Shown here: positions 1 to 9,019 of the stretch, piece after piece
Position numbering within the stretch: the stretch's first letter is position 1
Layout: each line of letters starts with the position of its first letter
Assembly (NCBI RefSeq): GCF_016427555.1
Contig: NZ_JAELVS010000001.1
Coordinates: 868,001 to 932,000, forward strand
From: Marinobacter litoralis
Lineage (GTDB): Bacteria; Pseudomonadota; Gammaproteobacteria; Pseudomonadales; Oleiphilaceae
Length of the DNA stretch: 64,000 bases
Direction of reading: 5' to 3'
The notes under the pieces: model-generated
The model's input: only the letters and a program-made list of their open reading frames with translations
Told to the model about the DNA's origin: nothing
Database searches by the model: none
Translations under genes and position numbers: made by a program

Positions 1-2
1 TG

Positions 3-587
3 ATGCGCCGCATTTCAGCCTACTGCTCACGGGAAACCGGCCTGACCGTCAACGAATGGAGCGTAACCGCAGCCAAAGCCTTGGCGCGCGCGCTGGAGGG
101 GCGAGGGTATCAGGCGAGTGGACAGTTGATCGCCCTGTACCGTCAGTGGCTGACCGAAGGTGGCGAGCTGCGTTTCCTGGTTAACATTGGCAGCGAGGCC
201 TATGGCGTTCCGGTTCGCGACGGCGAGAACCCGGGCGCCGCCTGGCCGGTTACCTATAACGGCTCTCAGGTTCCGGACGTTTATCTCAGCAGAATTCAGC
301 CGGCCGTGCCGGAAGTGGCTCCGGAGGCCTATGAGCCCGTTACTCACCCGGAAACATCACTCCGGCCGCAGTGGTTTGCAGAGCCTGTGGAAAATGCGGG
401 TTTGTGGCAAGGGCAAACCGTGCGGGTCACGCTGTCGAACGGTAAAACGGTTGAAGGTCGATTGGTGAGTGTGGGTGAGCGAGAACTGGAAGTGGCTCGC
501 ATGATTGCGGGTGGCGAAGTGGCGTACCCTATGTTGATTCGCGCCGTTGCGCGCTTTGAAGTCTGGCGGAGGGGCCGGGCAAACTGA
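3..587 (+). CDS. Hypothetical protein upstream of argE, probably 5'-partial
   Basis: I do not recognise this family. About 194 residues are visible, and the frame is open to the window edge, so the true start may lie upstream. The N-terminal half is mixed alpha/beta. The last 60 residues (from about 133) have the strand-rich pattern of a small Sm/SH3-like barrel, with a basic end. It ends 20 bp before argE on the same strand, which suggests cotranscription with the arginine genes. No catalytic motif, signal peptide or membrane segment is visible. The coding call is firm; the function is unknown. Confidence 0.7.
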   Translation: MRRISAYCSRETGLTVNEWSVTAAKALARALEGRGYQASGQLIALYRQWLTEGGELRFLVNIGSEAYGVPVRDGENPGAAWPVTYNGSQVPDVYLSRIQPAVPEVAPEAYEPVTHPETSLRPQWFAEPVENAGLWQGQTVRVTLSNGKTVEGRLVSVGERELEVARMIAGGEVAYPMLIRAVARFEVWRRGRAN

Positions 588-607
588 TCTGACGCCGGGA
601 GGCAGGC

Positions 608-1777
608 ATGGTTCAAAGTACGGATACGAAAAACCGGGTGCCGGGCGTTCACGATATGTTGGCACGGCTGATATCCTTGCCTTCCATCAGCAGTGCATCG
701 CCGGATTGGGATCACAGCAACGAAGCCGTTGTGCGCACGTTGGCCGATTGGCTGGAAACGCTGGGTTTCGCCATAGAGATTCTGGAAGTGCCGGGGATGC
801 CCGGCAAGTACAATCTGATCGCGACCTTGGGCAGTGGCCCGGGTGGTTTGGTGTTGTCTGGCCATACCGACACCGTACCGTTTGATGATCAGCGCTGGCA
901 GACCGATCCCTTTACCCTGACCGAGAAAGACGGCCGCTGGTACGGTTTGGGCACCTGCGATATGAAAGGCTTCTTCGCGCTGGCGATTGAAGCCGCCAAG
1001 AGCTTTCTTGACCAGCCTTTGCAACAACCGTTGATCATCCTGGCAACCGCCGACGAAGAAAGCTCGATGAACGGTGCCCGGGCGTTGGCCGAAGCCGGTA
1101 AACCGAAAGCGCGCTATGCGGTGATTGGTGAGCCGACCGGGCTCCGGCCGGTTCGGATGCATAAAGGCATCATGATGGAGCGGCTGAAATTTGAGGGGCA
1201 ATCGGGCCATTCGTCTAATCCTGATCTTGGCCGCAATGCGCTGGAAGGCATGCACGAAGCCATGACCGAATTGCTGGCCTTGCGGGCCGAATGGCAACAG
1301 CAATACCAGAATCCGAATTTTGCGGTGCAGGTACCCACCCTGAATCTGGGCTGTATTCATGGCGGCGATAACCCCAACCGAATCTGTGCCCAGTGCGAAC
1401 TGCATTTTGACTTGCGCCCGTTGCCGGGCATGAACATGGAAACTCTGCGTCAGGCAATCCTCAGCCGTGTGCAGCCGTTGGCCGAGCGCCGCCAGCTCAA
1501 CCTGACGTTTGAGCCACTGTTCGATGGCGTCCCGCCGTTTGAAACCCCGGCCGATGCCGGATTGGTGAAAGCCTGTGAAACTCTGACGGGCCACAAGGCA
1601 CACGCGGTTGCCTTCGCCACCGAGGCTCCCTGGTTGCAGAAGCTGGGGCTGGAAACCTTGGTCATGGGGCCGGGCTCGATTGATCAGGCGCATCAGCCCG
1701 ATGAATTTCTGGAGCTGTCGCAGTTACAGCCCACCATCGATGTTCTGCGCGGGCTGATAAAGCAGTATTGTTTGTAA
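608..1777 (+). CDS. argE: Acetylornithine deacetylase ArgE (M20 family)
   Basis: Removes the acetyl group from N-acetylornithine to give ornithine in cytoplasmic arginine biosynthesis. The 389-residue length is normal. The M20 metallopeptidase signature is intact: SGHTDTVPFD near residue 84, GTCDMKGF near 117, the ADEESS glutamate pair near 144, GEPTG, and a C-terminal HQPDEF metal ligand. A GGGAGG ribosome site lies 5 bp before the ATG. It sits between an unknown gene and argA, so the two arginine genes probably form an operon. A related M20 deacylase is possible, but the argA neighbour supports ArgE. Confidence 0.93.
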   Translation: MVQSTDTKNRVPGVHDMLARLISLPSISSASPDWDHSNEAVVRTLADWLETLGFAIEILEVPGMPGKYNLIATLGSGPGGLVLSGHTDTVPFDDQRWQTDPFTLTEKDGRWYGLGTCDMKGFFALAIEAAKSFLDQPLQQPLIILATADEESSMNGARALAEAGKPKARYAVIGEPTGLRPVRMHKGIMMERLKFEGQSGHSSNPDLGRNALEGMHEAMTELLALRAEWQQQYQNPNFAVQVPTLNLGCIHGGDNPNRICAQCELHFDLRPLPGMNMETLRQAILSRVQPLAERRQLNLTFEPLFDGVPPFETPADAGLVKACETLTGHKAHAVAFATEAPWLQKLGLETLVMGPGSIDQAHQPDEFLELSQLQPTIDVLRGLIKQYCL

Positions 1778-1827
1778 TGAGTGTTGGCCGATTAATCGGC
1801 CACAAAGGATCGATAAGGGAGACCGGA

Positions 1828-3135
1828 TTGAAATCAAACGACTGGCTGCATGGGTTTCGCCACTCATCTCCGTACATCAACGCCCATCGGGGCCGTACCG
1901 TGGTGTTGACCATGCCCGGGGATGCCATTGAGCATCGGAACTTCATCAACATCATCCACGACATCGCCTTGCTCAGCAGTTTGGGTGTGCGACTTGTCGT
2001 GGCGTTTGGTGGCCGCCCGCAAATTCAGTCCCGTTTGGAAGATGCCGGTCTGGAAACCACCTTCGAACGGGGCCTGCGGGTTACGCCGGACGATCACTTG
2101 CCACTGGTGATGGAGGCGATCGGTGGCTTGCGTGCCTACCTGGAAAGCCAGTTGTCGATGGGGCTGGTGAACTCGCCCATGCACAACGCCAGAATCCGTG
2201 TCAGCAGCGGTAACTACGTCACCGCGAAGCCGGTGGGCGTGCTGGACGGCATTGATTTCGGTTACACCGGTCGGGTCCGCAGGATTGACACCCCGGGTAT
2301 CGAGCGGCTGCTCGAACAGGGCCACATTGTGCTGCTGCCGCCTATGGGCTACTCGCCCACGGGCGATGCTTTTAATCTGTCCTACGAGGATGTGGGCAGT
2401 CAGGTTGCGGCTGCTTTGAAGGCCGAGAAGCTAATTGTCTTTATCGATGACGAAGGTTTGTTGGATGAAGACGGTTCACTGATCCGGGAGCTGGGCGCGC
2501 ATCAGGCAACGGAGCGTCTGAACGCCAACAACGTGACCGGTCACGACGCGGTTCTTCTGAAAGCGGCCTGCGATGCCTGTGTGAAAGGTGTGCGCCGTGC
2601 TCACATCATCAGCTACGCCGAAGACGGTGCATTGCTGGAAGAGCTGTTCACACGGGATGGTTCCGGCACCTTGGTCAGTGGCGACCATTACGAGCAGATT
2701 CGCCCCGCCCGGGTAGAAGACATTGGCGGTATTCTGGAATTGATTCAGCCGCTGGAGGAGCAGGGCATACTGGTGCGGCGCTCTCGCGAAATGCTGGAAA
2801 CCGAGGTAGATCGCTTCGTGGTCGCCGAGCGAGACGGCACCGTGGTGGGTTGTGCGGCGCTGTATCACTACCCGGAGGAAGCGGCGGGTGAGTTATCCTG
2901 TTTCGCGGTGGATCCATCCTACCGGCGCGCAGGGCGCGGCGACGACATCCTGATGATGATCGAAAAACAGGCGCGAGGGCAGAGCATTGAAAAACTGTTC
3001 GTACTGACCACCCAAACCGAACACTGGTTCCGGGAGCGAGGCTTTGAGCCAACCGCTGTGGAAAACCTGCCCGGTCCCAAGTTGGCGACCTACAACCCGC
3101 TTCGCAAATCAAAAGTGTTCGTGAAACCGCTCTGA
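1828..3135 (+). CDS. argA: N-acetylglutamate synthase ArgA
   Basis: First enzyme of arginine biosynthesis: acetyl-CoA plus glutamate gives N-acetylglutamate. It is a classical ArgA of about 435 residues with an amino-acid-kinase domain (residues 1–280; VAFGGRPQ) and a C-terminal GNAT acetyltransferase domain (about 290–435; CFAVDPSYRRAGRGD acetyl-CoA loop). I chose the TTG at 1828 because AAGGGA lies 7 bp upstream and the protein then begins close to the FRHSSPYINAHRG block, as in E. coli ArgA. Upstream in-frame ATGs overlap argE and lack a ribosome site. Its 3' end overlaps the convergent peptidase gene by 27 bp. Confidence 0.93.
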   Translation: MKSNDWLHGFRHSSPYINAHRGRTVVLTMPGDAIEHRNFINIIHDIALLSSLGVRLVVAFGGRPQIQSRLEDAGLETTFERGLRVTPDDHLPLVMEAIGGLRAYLESQLSMGLVNSPMHNARIRVSSGNYVTAKPVGVLDGIDFGYTGRVRRIDTPGIERLLEQGHIVLLPPMGYSPTGDAFNLSYEDVGSQVAAALKAEKLIVFIDDEGLLDEDGSLIRELGAHQATERLNANNVTGHDAVLLKAACDACVKGVRRAHIISYAEDGALLEELFTRDGSGTLVSGDHYEQIRPARVEDIGGILELIQPLEEQGILVRRSREMLETEVDRFVVAERDGTVVGCAALYHYPEEAAGELSCFAVDPSYRRAGRGDDILMMIEKQARGQSIEKLFVLTTQTEHWFRERGFEPTAVENLPGPKLATYNPLRKSKVFVKPL

Positions 3136-4179
3136 CAGTCTGTTCAGAGTGGCCCTGCGCTCGGTGCCCGGTAATTCGGACAGCCGGGCCACCGCCTCGT
3201 AAAACTGTTCGAAGTTGAAAGCGGATTCCTTCAGTAATTGCCGGAAGGCCGGAACATGTTGGTTGTATTGCTGAAACAGCGCCAGCTTGGCGTTGTTTAG
3301 CTGCACCGGCGCCGACCCCAACGGCCCGGGTTCCGGGTAGTTCGACGACAGGGCTGCGTATTGGTCGGCCAGATCATCCAACGCTAGCTGTTTACGAACC
3401 CGGAGTTGTTCGGGCCCCAGCTCGCTCTGTTGTTGATAAAGACGCCGCAACACCTTGCTGGTCTCGCCCACCAGCTCAAGTGTGCGATTGCGGTGTTCAA
3501 GCCGCAGCAGAGCCCTCTCGAATACGTCCGGTTGACCCTGTCGCTCCAGCCACAAGCGCAAACCTTCCAGCTCTACCGCCGTGGCAAAGCTTTCATTGAA
3601 TGCGGTATCGCCATTGAGATAGACGACGCGGTGCGCCAGCTCGTGAAACATCAAAGCCACCATCCGGTCTTCCGAAAGGCTGGTGAAGCCGGTGTGCAGT
3701 GGGTCGTCGAACCAGCCAAGCGTGGAGTAAGCCGTCACCGCACCAATAAACGTATCGTAACCATCGTTGTCGAATTGCCTTTGGGCCTGTTTTGCCTTGG
3801 CGAGGTCAAAATAGCCCCGGTAGGCTTGGCAGCCGACAAACGGATAACACCACTGTTTCGGGTTCAGGGAAAACTCGGGAGCAGCTACCAGATTGACCAC
3901 CACCCACGAATGCTCGAGCGGAACAAAACTGGAAAATGCGCCGCCAACCGGCAGCTTGAGTGTTTGCTCTGCAAAAATGCGGGCAGCCTGGGCCACCGAT
4001 AACCGGTGTGACAATTCGGGCGGGGTGTCGGGCCGTTGCAATACCTCATTAACCGGCTTGCTCCGCACCATTAACGACACATGGCCGGAGATGGCCTGGG
4101 TGTAGTAGCTTATCGATGAGCAGCCTTGAAGTGCCGCCAACAGTAGCAAAATGAGATATACCTGACTAAGCTGTTTCAT
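3109..4179 (-). CDS. Predicted lipoprotein aminopeptidase (COG4324-like)
   Basis: Probable zinc peptidase anchored in the envelope. The N-terminus is a lipoprotein signal ending in the lipobox LQGC (Cys about 20). A HELAH zinc motif lies near residue 180, followed by a downstream NESFA glutamate segment, the layout of predicted aminopeptidases of this group. Length (356) is typical. It is transcribed toward argA and overlaps its end by 27 bp, leaving no room for a terminator between the two. Substrate unknown. Confidence 0.82.
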   Translation of the reverse strand: MKQLSQVYLILLLLAALQGCSSISYYTQAISGHVSLMVRSKPVNEVLQRPDTPPELSHRLSVAQAARIFAEQTLKLPVGGAFSSFVPLEHSWVVVNLVAAPEFSLNPKQWCYPFVGCQAYRGYFDLAKAKQAQRQFDNDGYDTFIGAVTAYSTLGWFDDPLHTGFTSLSEDRMVALMFHELAHRVVYLNGDTAFNESFATAVELEGLRLWLERQGQPDVFERALLRLEHRNRTLELVGETSKVLRRLYQQQSELGPEQLRVRKQLALDDLADQYAALSSNYPEPGPLGSAPVQLNNAKLALFQQYNQHVPAFRQLLKESAFNFEQFYEAVARLSELPGTERRATLNRLSERFHEHF

Positions 4180-4243
4180 GAATCATCATGCTATGGTGAA
4201 GTGGAATCGCGCATTCGACATTTCGTCATTGTGCAAGTGCAGT

Positions 4244-4281
4244 AATCGGTTATTTCTTCAACCACTGTAACCGATTTTTTT
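4244..4281 (+). terminator. Terminator-like hairpin in the leader of the DUF1631 gene
   Basis: A perfect 9-bp inverted repeat (AATCGGTTA / TAACCGATT, 15-nt loop) is followed by seven T residues (4275–4281) on the plus strand. It lies between divergent genes, so it does not end a known gene. It could be a leader attenuator or the end of a small transcript. A loop of 15 nt is long for a strong terminator. Confidence 0.45.
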
Positions 4282-4292
4282 GTGGGTGGTAC

Positions 4293-4344
4293 GTTCCACC
4301 TGAACAGGGAGATGTACCGGGTATCTACCTCCCGGTGACGGAAC
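4293..4344 (+). promoter_or_regulatory. Nested inverted repeats before the DUF1631 start codon
   Basis: An outer GTTCC/GGAAC pair (4293–4297, 4340–4344) encloses an ACCGGG/CCCGGT stem (4316–4321, 4331–4336). A competing partial pairing of GGGAG with CTCCC is also possible. Located 26 bp before the ATG, it could be a folded 5' leader. It does not match the c-di-GMP riboswitch consensus that I know. Confidence 0.3.
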
Positions 4345-4369
4345 CGGCTTTATAACTGGTCAATAATTA

Positions 4370-7300
4370 ATGGATCCGAGAGAACGTCGCAGTAGCCCCC
4401 GACAGCCAATTAAACTCGCAGCCCAGATTAATGTGGGTAGCGGCGAATCATTACCCTGCCAGATAGCAGACTTCTGCGCTGAAGGTTTGTTCATCCGCTA
4501 TTCCGGGCAAACCTCCAACAAGCTTGAGCTCGCACTGGGTCAGCCCGAACCGAAAGAGGTGATTGTTCGCTTTCGCGGCCTGGACAGCAGCGTTCACCAC
4601 GAATTGCATGTTCGTCCGGCCCGGCGAATCGACCGCGCTATGGGCGTATCCTTTGTCCGGTCAAACCCGGAGGCGATCGAGGCGCTCATACGGCTATGCG
4701 GCGGTGGCAATAACCAAGGCCGCTCATCGTTGCAGGCGCCCAGCGACAGGGTGCAGTTTGTCTTGCACCAATGCGCCCGGGTAATTACCCAGTTCATTGA
4801 GCCGTTAATGGACGCCTGTTTTGTCAATACGGTGGAGGGGTTGAAGGCCGCGGCTCAAAAAGCGCCAAACGATCAGCTGGCTAATGAATATATGGATGCC
4901 GCCGGTCAGGTCGAAGGCCGCCAGCGTATCTTGTGGCACCACATGGCCCGGAGCCTGGAGTCTCCGTTAAAGCCGGAGCAAAAAGGAGCGCCGGGCGGGC
5001 TCCTGTCGGTCGTCGATAAGGACGAATTCGAGGACTGGCTGGCGGTTAAAGTCATGGTTACGCGCGCAGACACCCTGTACAGGGGGGATTTGCTCGAGCT
5101 TAAACTGCGCTTGGACCATCTCGGCATCTCCAATCGAACCGGACACCATAACCCCTTGGGGCCTGCGCTGGTTTGCGAAGGTTTTCATCATGCCTTGGTG
5201 CAGCTGAAGATAAGCCGCGAAGTCGAAAAGGTGTGCCTGAAGGTTTTTGAGCAAGCCGTGATCCGTCAGTTGGCTCCGCTGTATCGTGAATTGAACAACA
5301 TTCTGATCCGGCACGGGGTGCTGCCTGATCTTGACCTGACGAAGTACCTCAGCGAACAAGCGGCAGAGCGGGTTACGCCGAAACGTCCAGAGCCCAAAGC
5401 CAAGGACGAGTCACCGAAGGCTCCGCCCACGGAAACCGAGGACAAGGCAAATTCTCGGGCCTCCGGAGAGTTCAGGGGATATTCCAGACATGCCCAGAAC
5501 GCCTTCGCAACGGTTCGAAACCTGTTGTCGTCGCTGAAACTGAGTCGTTCCACAAGGGGCGAGCCAGCGTCAGAATCGTTTGAGCCCGATGCCCGCCCGC
5601 TGACCAGTAGTGAGCTGAACCAGGAATTACAAGAGTTGCAGATACAGGCCGCCGATCTTGATGAACCTGATGTTCCTCTCAAGGAACGGGTTGTGGCCAA
5701 AGTAAAAGACAGCACCGAAAACGCTCGTCTGAATGAAGACAGCGAAGATGCGCTGGACGTGGTAGACCGGTTCTTCCGGAGTGTTACCGAGAACCCCAAA
5801 CTCAGCCGTTACGCCCAGACCAAGATGCATCAGTTGCAGGTGCCGGTGCTGAAAGTGGTGATGCGTGATCCCGGTTTTTTTGAGGATCAATCCAGCCCGG
5901 TGCGAAACGTGATTAACCGTCTGGCGCAGATCGGTGTTAAAGGGGCTCGCCCAAACCCCATGGTGCAGCGCAAAGTCGATGAGGTGGTGCAGCGAATTGC
6001 AACCGACTTTGATCAGGACACCAGCATATTCGACGAAGCCGTCGAGGAGCTCGACACCCTGATTGAACGCCAGAACCTGGCCTATCGCCGCAACGTAGAA
6101 CGCGTGACGGCGGCGGCACAGGGCTCCCAGAAGGTTGCCGAATCCAAAGCCGCGGTGGCCGCGGCGCTGGATGAAAAACTGGGTGGCCGCAAGGTGCCCA
6201 AGGCTGTGGTCAGTTTGCTGGAAGGCGGCTGGCGTGATCTCTTGTCTCTGACCTGGATACGGCAAGGTGAAGAAGGGCAGCTGTGGCAGGATTATCTGGC
6301 TGTTATCGATTCGTTGATGGCCTATGCGGAAAGTCCGGGAAACAGCAGTAATTTGCCCGAGCTTCTTCGTTTGATTCAGGACGGCCTGGCATCGATATCC
6401 AGCAATCGCACGCCGTCGTCCCAGATACGGGATGAGTTGAAACAGCTGATGGTGCGTCAGCCCGGCGAGCCCCTGGAACTGGTTGATATGCCGCCGTCCC
6501 AGCCTGAAAAACCCGCTGAGCCGGTTGTCGATGAACGGGAAATGAAGAGCCTCGAGCGTTGGATCAACCGCGCCCGGCAATTGCAGGTTGGCGACTGGTT
6601 TAAAGACCAAAGCAAATCTGACGATCCGCAATACGTTCGGCTGGTTTGGATTGCCGACAACTTCTCGCGCTATGTGTTCGTGAATCATCAGGGCATGCGC
6701 GTGGTTGAACTGGAGCAGACGGCTCTGGCGCGCAAAATGCGAGAGGGCGCCCTTATACTCGACAGCCAGTACGAAAAGCCCCTGGTGGACGAAAGTATTG
6801 ATCGCATGGTGCGGGATGTTTATGACCAGCTGTCGTGGGTCTCAACCCACGACGACCTGACACGTCTGCTGAACCGGCGGGAATTCGAGCGCATGTTGGA
6901 GCAGCAACTGACTCACAGTGAAAGCACCCGCACGCTTCTGCATCTGGATCTGAAAGGCTTCCGTCTGCTCAGTGATGTGGCGGGTCACAAGGCCGCCGAT
7001 CAGACTCTGAAACAGGTGGCCGAGATACTGTGCCGGCACGCGGAGGAAGGCATGCCCGTGTCGCGTATCGAAGGTACAGAATTTGCGATGCTGGTGTCGG
7101 ACGAGCAGGCTGGCCCGGTTGCCAAATCGCTGGTCAATGCCATTGAAGCCGAAGAATTCAACTTTGATGGCAGAGCTTATGAACTGACCGCCAATGTTGG
7201 CATCGTGCCGACTGTGCCGGCGGTCACGTCTGCGGAACGCTGGCTGAGAACGTCTGAACAAACACTGTCTGCCGCCCGCCGTGGCGGGGCTGGGCACGTG

Positions 7301-8098
7301 TCTGTCTACAGTGAGGATAGCGAAGATCAGGCGCGGCAGGAGCAGATTGCGGCCCGTGTCGCCAACCTGGGCGACCCCTCCGACGATCGAATGCTGTTGC
7401 GGTGTCAGAAGATCATCCCGCTGAATGTCGATGCCGTAATGTCGGCCGCCCAGTACGAGATCCTGATCAGTATGTATGACGACAACGGTGAGCTGGTGAC
7501 CGGTCGCGATCTTGTTCGGATGGCCGAACGCTACGACCGGATGCAGGCGGTAGACCGTTGGGTGGTTGGTCATATGCTGGACTGGCTGCGAGAGAAGAAA
7601 CCCGATGCCCGTGATGTAGGCGGAATCTGTATCAATCTCTCGGGCCACTCATTGAACGATCAGGCGCTGCTTGAGTTTATTTATGAAAAGCTCAGCGAAA
7701 AAGATGCGCCCATCGAGCGTTTGTGGTTTGAACTCACTGAAGCATCGGCCATTAACGACGTGCAGGCCGTCGCCCGTTTTATCGGCGAGATGAAAGAGAT
7801 CGGATGCAGGTTCTGTTTGGGCAACTTCGGAACCGGCCCGAATTCCTTCGAGTTCATGCGTTCGTTGCCGATTGATCTGATCAAAATCGACAGCGCGTTA
7901 ACCCATCAGCTGGCGACAAGCGCCAACGATCAAGCCATGGTCAAATCGATGGTCGATATGGCGCACTTTATGGGGCGGGAAGTGGTCGCCACTCAGGTTG
8001 AAACCCGTGAGGTTCTGGATAAGCTGACGCAATTGGGCGTGGACTATGCTCAGGGCTTTGTGATCGAGAAGCCCAAATTACTAAACAGTTTGATCTGA
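4370..8098 (+). CDS. PilZ–DUF1631–degenerate GGDEF–EAL protein
   Basis: Large (1242-residue) cytoplasmic signalling protein. Domains in order: an N-terminal PilZ-like domain (RRSSPR at 6–11; DFCAEG at 34–39 where the usual serine is Cys), a long helical DUF1631 region (about 120–780), a GGDEF-like domain (about 820–985) and an EAL-like domain (about 1010–1240). The GGDEF motif reads EGTEF (901–905), and the catalytic DDFGTG of EAL reads GNFGTG (1151–1156), so both enzymatic sites look dead. ELTEAS and KID motifs remain. It is probably a c-di-GMP binding or regulatory scaffold rather than an enzyme. No strong ribosome site precedes the ATG. Confidence 0.88.
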   Translation: MDPRERRSSPRQPIKLAAQINVGSGESLPCQIADFCAEGLFIRYSGQTSNKLELALGQPEPKEVIVRFRGLDSSVHHELHVRPARRIDRAMGVSFVRSNPEAIEALIRLCGGGNNQGRSSLQAPSDRVQFVLHQCARVITQFIEPLMDACFVNTVEGLKAAAQKAPNDQLANEYMDAAGQVEGRQRILWHHMARSLESPLKPEQKGAPGGLLSVVDKDEFEDWLAVKVMVTRADTLYRGDLLELKLRLDHLGISNRTGHHNPLGPALVCEGFHHALVQLKISREVEKVCLKVFEQAVIRQLAPLYRELNNILIRHGVLPDLDLTKYLSEQAAERVTPKRPEPKAKDESPKAPPTETEDKANSRASGEFRGYSRHAQNAFATVRNLLSSLKLSRSTRGEPASESFEPDARPLTSSELNQELQELQIQAADLDEPDVPLKERVVAKVKDSTENARLNEDSEDALDVVDRFFRSVTENPKLSRYAQTKMHQLQVPVLKVVMRDPGFFEDQSSPVRNVINRLAQIGVKGARPNPMVQRKVDEVVQRIATDFDQDTSIFDEAVEELDTLIERQNLAYRRNVERVTAAAQGSQKVAESKAAVAAALDEKLGGRKVPKAVVSLLEGGWRDLLSLTWIRQGEEGQLWQDYLAVIDSLMAYAESPGNSSNLPELLRLIQDGLASISSNRTPSSQIRDELKQLMVRQPGEPLELVDMPPSQPEKPAEPVVDEREMKSLERWINRARQLQVGDWFKDQSKSDDPQYVRLVWIADNFSRYVFVNHQGMRVVELEQTALARKMREGALILDSQYEKPLVDESIDRMVRDVYDQLSWVSTHDDLTRLLNRREFERMLEQQLTHSESTRTLLHLDLKGFRLLSDVAGHKAADQTLKQVAEILCRHAEEGMPVSRIEGTEFAMLVSDEQAGPVAKSLVNAIEAEEFNFDGRAYELTANVGIVPTVPAVTSAERWLRTSEQTLSAARRGGAGHVSVYSEDSEDQARQEQIAARVANLGDPSDDRMLLRCQKIIPLNVDAVMSAAQYEILISMYDDNGELVTGRDLVRMAERYDRMQAVDRWVVGHMLDWLREKKPDARDVGGICINLSGHSLNDQALLEFIYEKLSEKDAPIERLWFELTEASAINDVQAVARFIGEMKEIGCRFCLGNFGTGPNSFEFMRSLPIDLIKIDSALTHQLATSANDQAMVKSMVDMAHFMGREVVATQVETREVLDKLTQLGVDYAQGFVIEKPKLLNSLI

Positions 8099-8119
8099 CC
8101 CTCAGGAATTTAGCTTTTT

Positions 8120-8986
8120 ATGTCCAAGCGTCATCCGATTATTGCGGTGACCGGCTCCTCTGGCGCCGGCACCAGTACCACCGGTCAGATTTTTGCCCGT
8201 CTGTTTGCCCGTGAAGGCATCAATGCTGCGATGGTCAGCGGTGACAGCTTTCACCGCTATACCCGGGAACAGATGGCTCGTTTGGCGGCGAAAGGCCAGT
8301 TTGGTGAACGCAACCATTTTGCCCTTGCTGCCAACCACATCGACCGACTTGAAGCGTTGATGTACGACTACAGCCACACGGGCAATGGCCGGTGCCGCCA
8401 GTATGTTCATGATGAAGATCACCACCTGATTGCCGCTGGCCATAAGCCGGGCACCTTCACGCCCTGGAGTTCATTGCCGGCGGATACGGATTTGCTGTTC
8501 TACGAGGGGCTGCACGGCGGTGTGGTGAGTGAAAACTTCAACCTGGTTCAGTATGTGGATCTGTTGATCGGTGTTGTGCCGATCGTGAATCTGGAATGGA
8601 TTCAGAAGATCAACCGCGATACCAACAAACGGGGTTACAGCCCGGAAGCGGTTGTTGAAACCATCATCAATCGTATGGATGACTACGTTAAAGACATCGT
8701 ACCGCAGTTCTCCCACACCCATATCAACTTCCAGCGTGTGCCGTTAGTGGATACCTCGAACCCATTCATAGCCCGGGAAGTGCCGAGCGAAGATGAAAGC
8801 ATGATCGTGATTCACTTTCGTGAAGTTGCCGATGTGGACTTCAGTTGGCTGCTGCAGGCGATTCCCCAAAGCCGTTTGTCCCGGCACGACACGCTGGTGA
8901 TCCCCGGTACAAAAATGCCATTGGCGATGGATTTGATTGTTCGCCCCATGGTGCAGAGGCTGATGTCAGGTAAGGCGTTTGCCTGA
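8120..8986 (+). CDS. prkB: Phosphoribulokinase family protein PrkB
   Basis: P-loop kinase of the phosphoribulokinase/uridine kinase family. The Walker A motif GSSGAGTS is at residues 12–19. The length of 288 matches E. coli PrkB. In E. coli, prkB also lies beside yhfA and crp, and here it is followed by speD, the yhfA homologue and vfr, so the neighbourhood is conserved. No RuBisCO gene is in view, and the physiological substrate of these heterotroph proteins is not established. It converges on speD. Confidence 0.9.
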   Translation: MSKRHPIIAVTGSSGAGTSTTGQIFARLFAREGINAAMVSGDSFHRYTREQMARLAAKGQFGERNHFALAANHIDRLEALMYDYSHTGNGRCRQYVHDEDHHLIAAGHKPGTFTPWSSLPADTDLLFYEGLHGGVVSENFNLVQYVDLLIGVVPIVNLEWIQKINRDTNKRGYSPEAVVETIINRMDDYVKDIVPQFSHTHINFQRVPLVDTSNPFIAREVPSEDESMIVIHFREVADVDFSWLLQAIPQSRLSRHDTLVIPGTKMPLAMDLIVRPMVQRLMSGKAFA

Positions 8987-9012
8987 GAGGCAGCTTGGAA
9001 TAGCTGCCTCTC
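8985..9012 (+). terminator. Strong hairpin between convergent prkB and speD
   Basis: A perfect 11-bp stem (GAGAGGCAGCT / AGCTGCCTCTC) with a 6-nt loop overlaps the prkB stop codon and lies 7 bp from the speD stop. There is no T-tract on either strand, so it may act as a shared 3'-end stabiliser or a weak bidirectional terminator. Confidence 0.5.
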
Positions 9013-9019
9013 GAAGCGA

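Noticed and set aside
344..1693. 449-residue open frame on the minus strand across argE
   Set aside because: It is the antisense of a clear argE, has no ribosome site and no recognisable domain. GC-rich DNA gives such shadows often.
4293..4344. c-di-GMP riboswitch
   Set aside because: The stems do not match the conserved core of the riboswitch classes I know; kept only as a structured leader.
5627..6688. 353-residue minus-strand frame inside the DUF1631 gene
   Set aside because: Lies wholly opposite a well-supported coding region and shows no protein family pattern.
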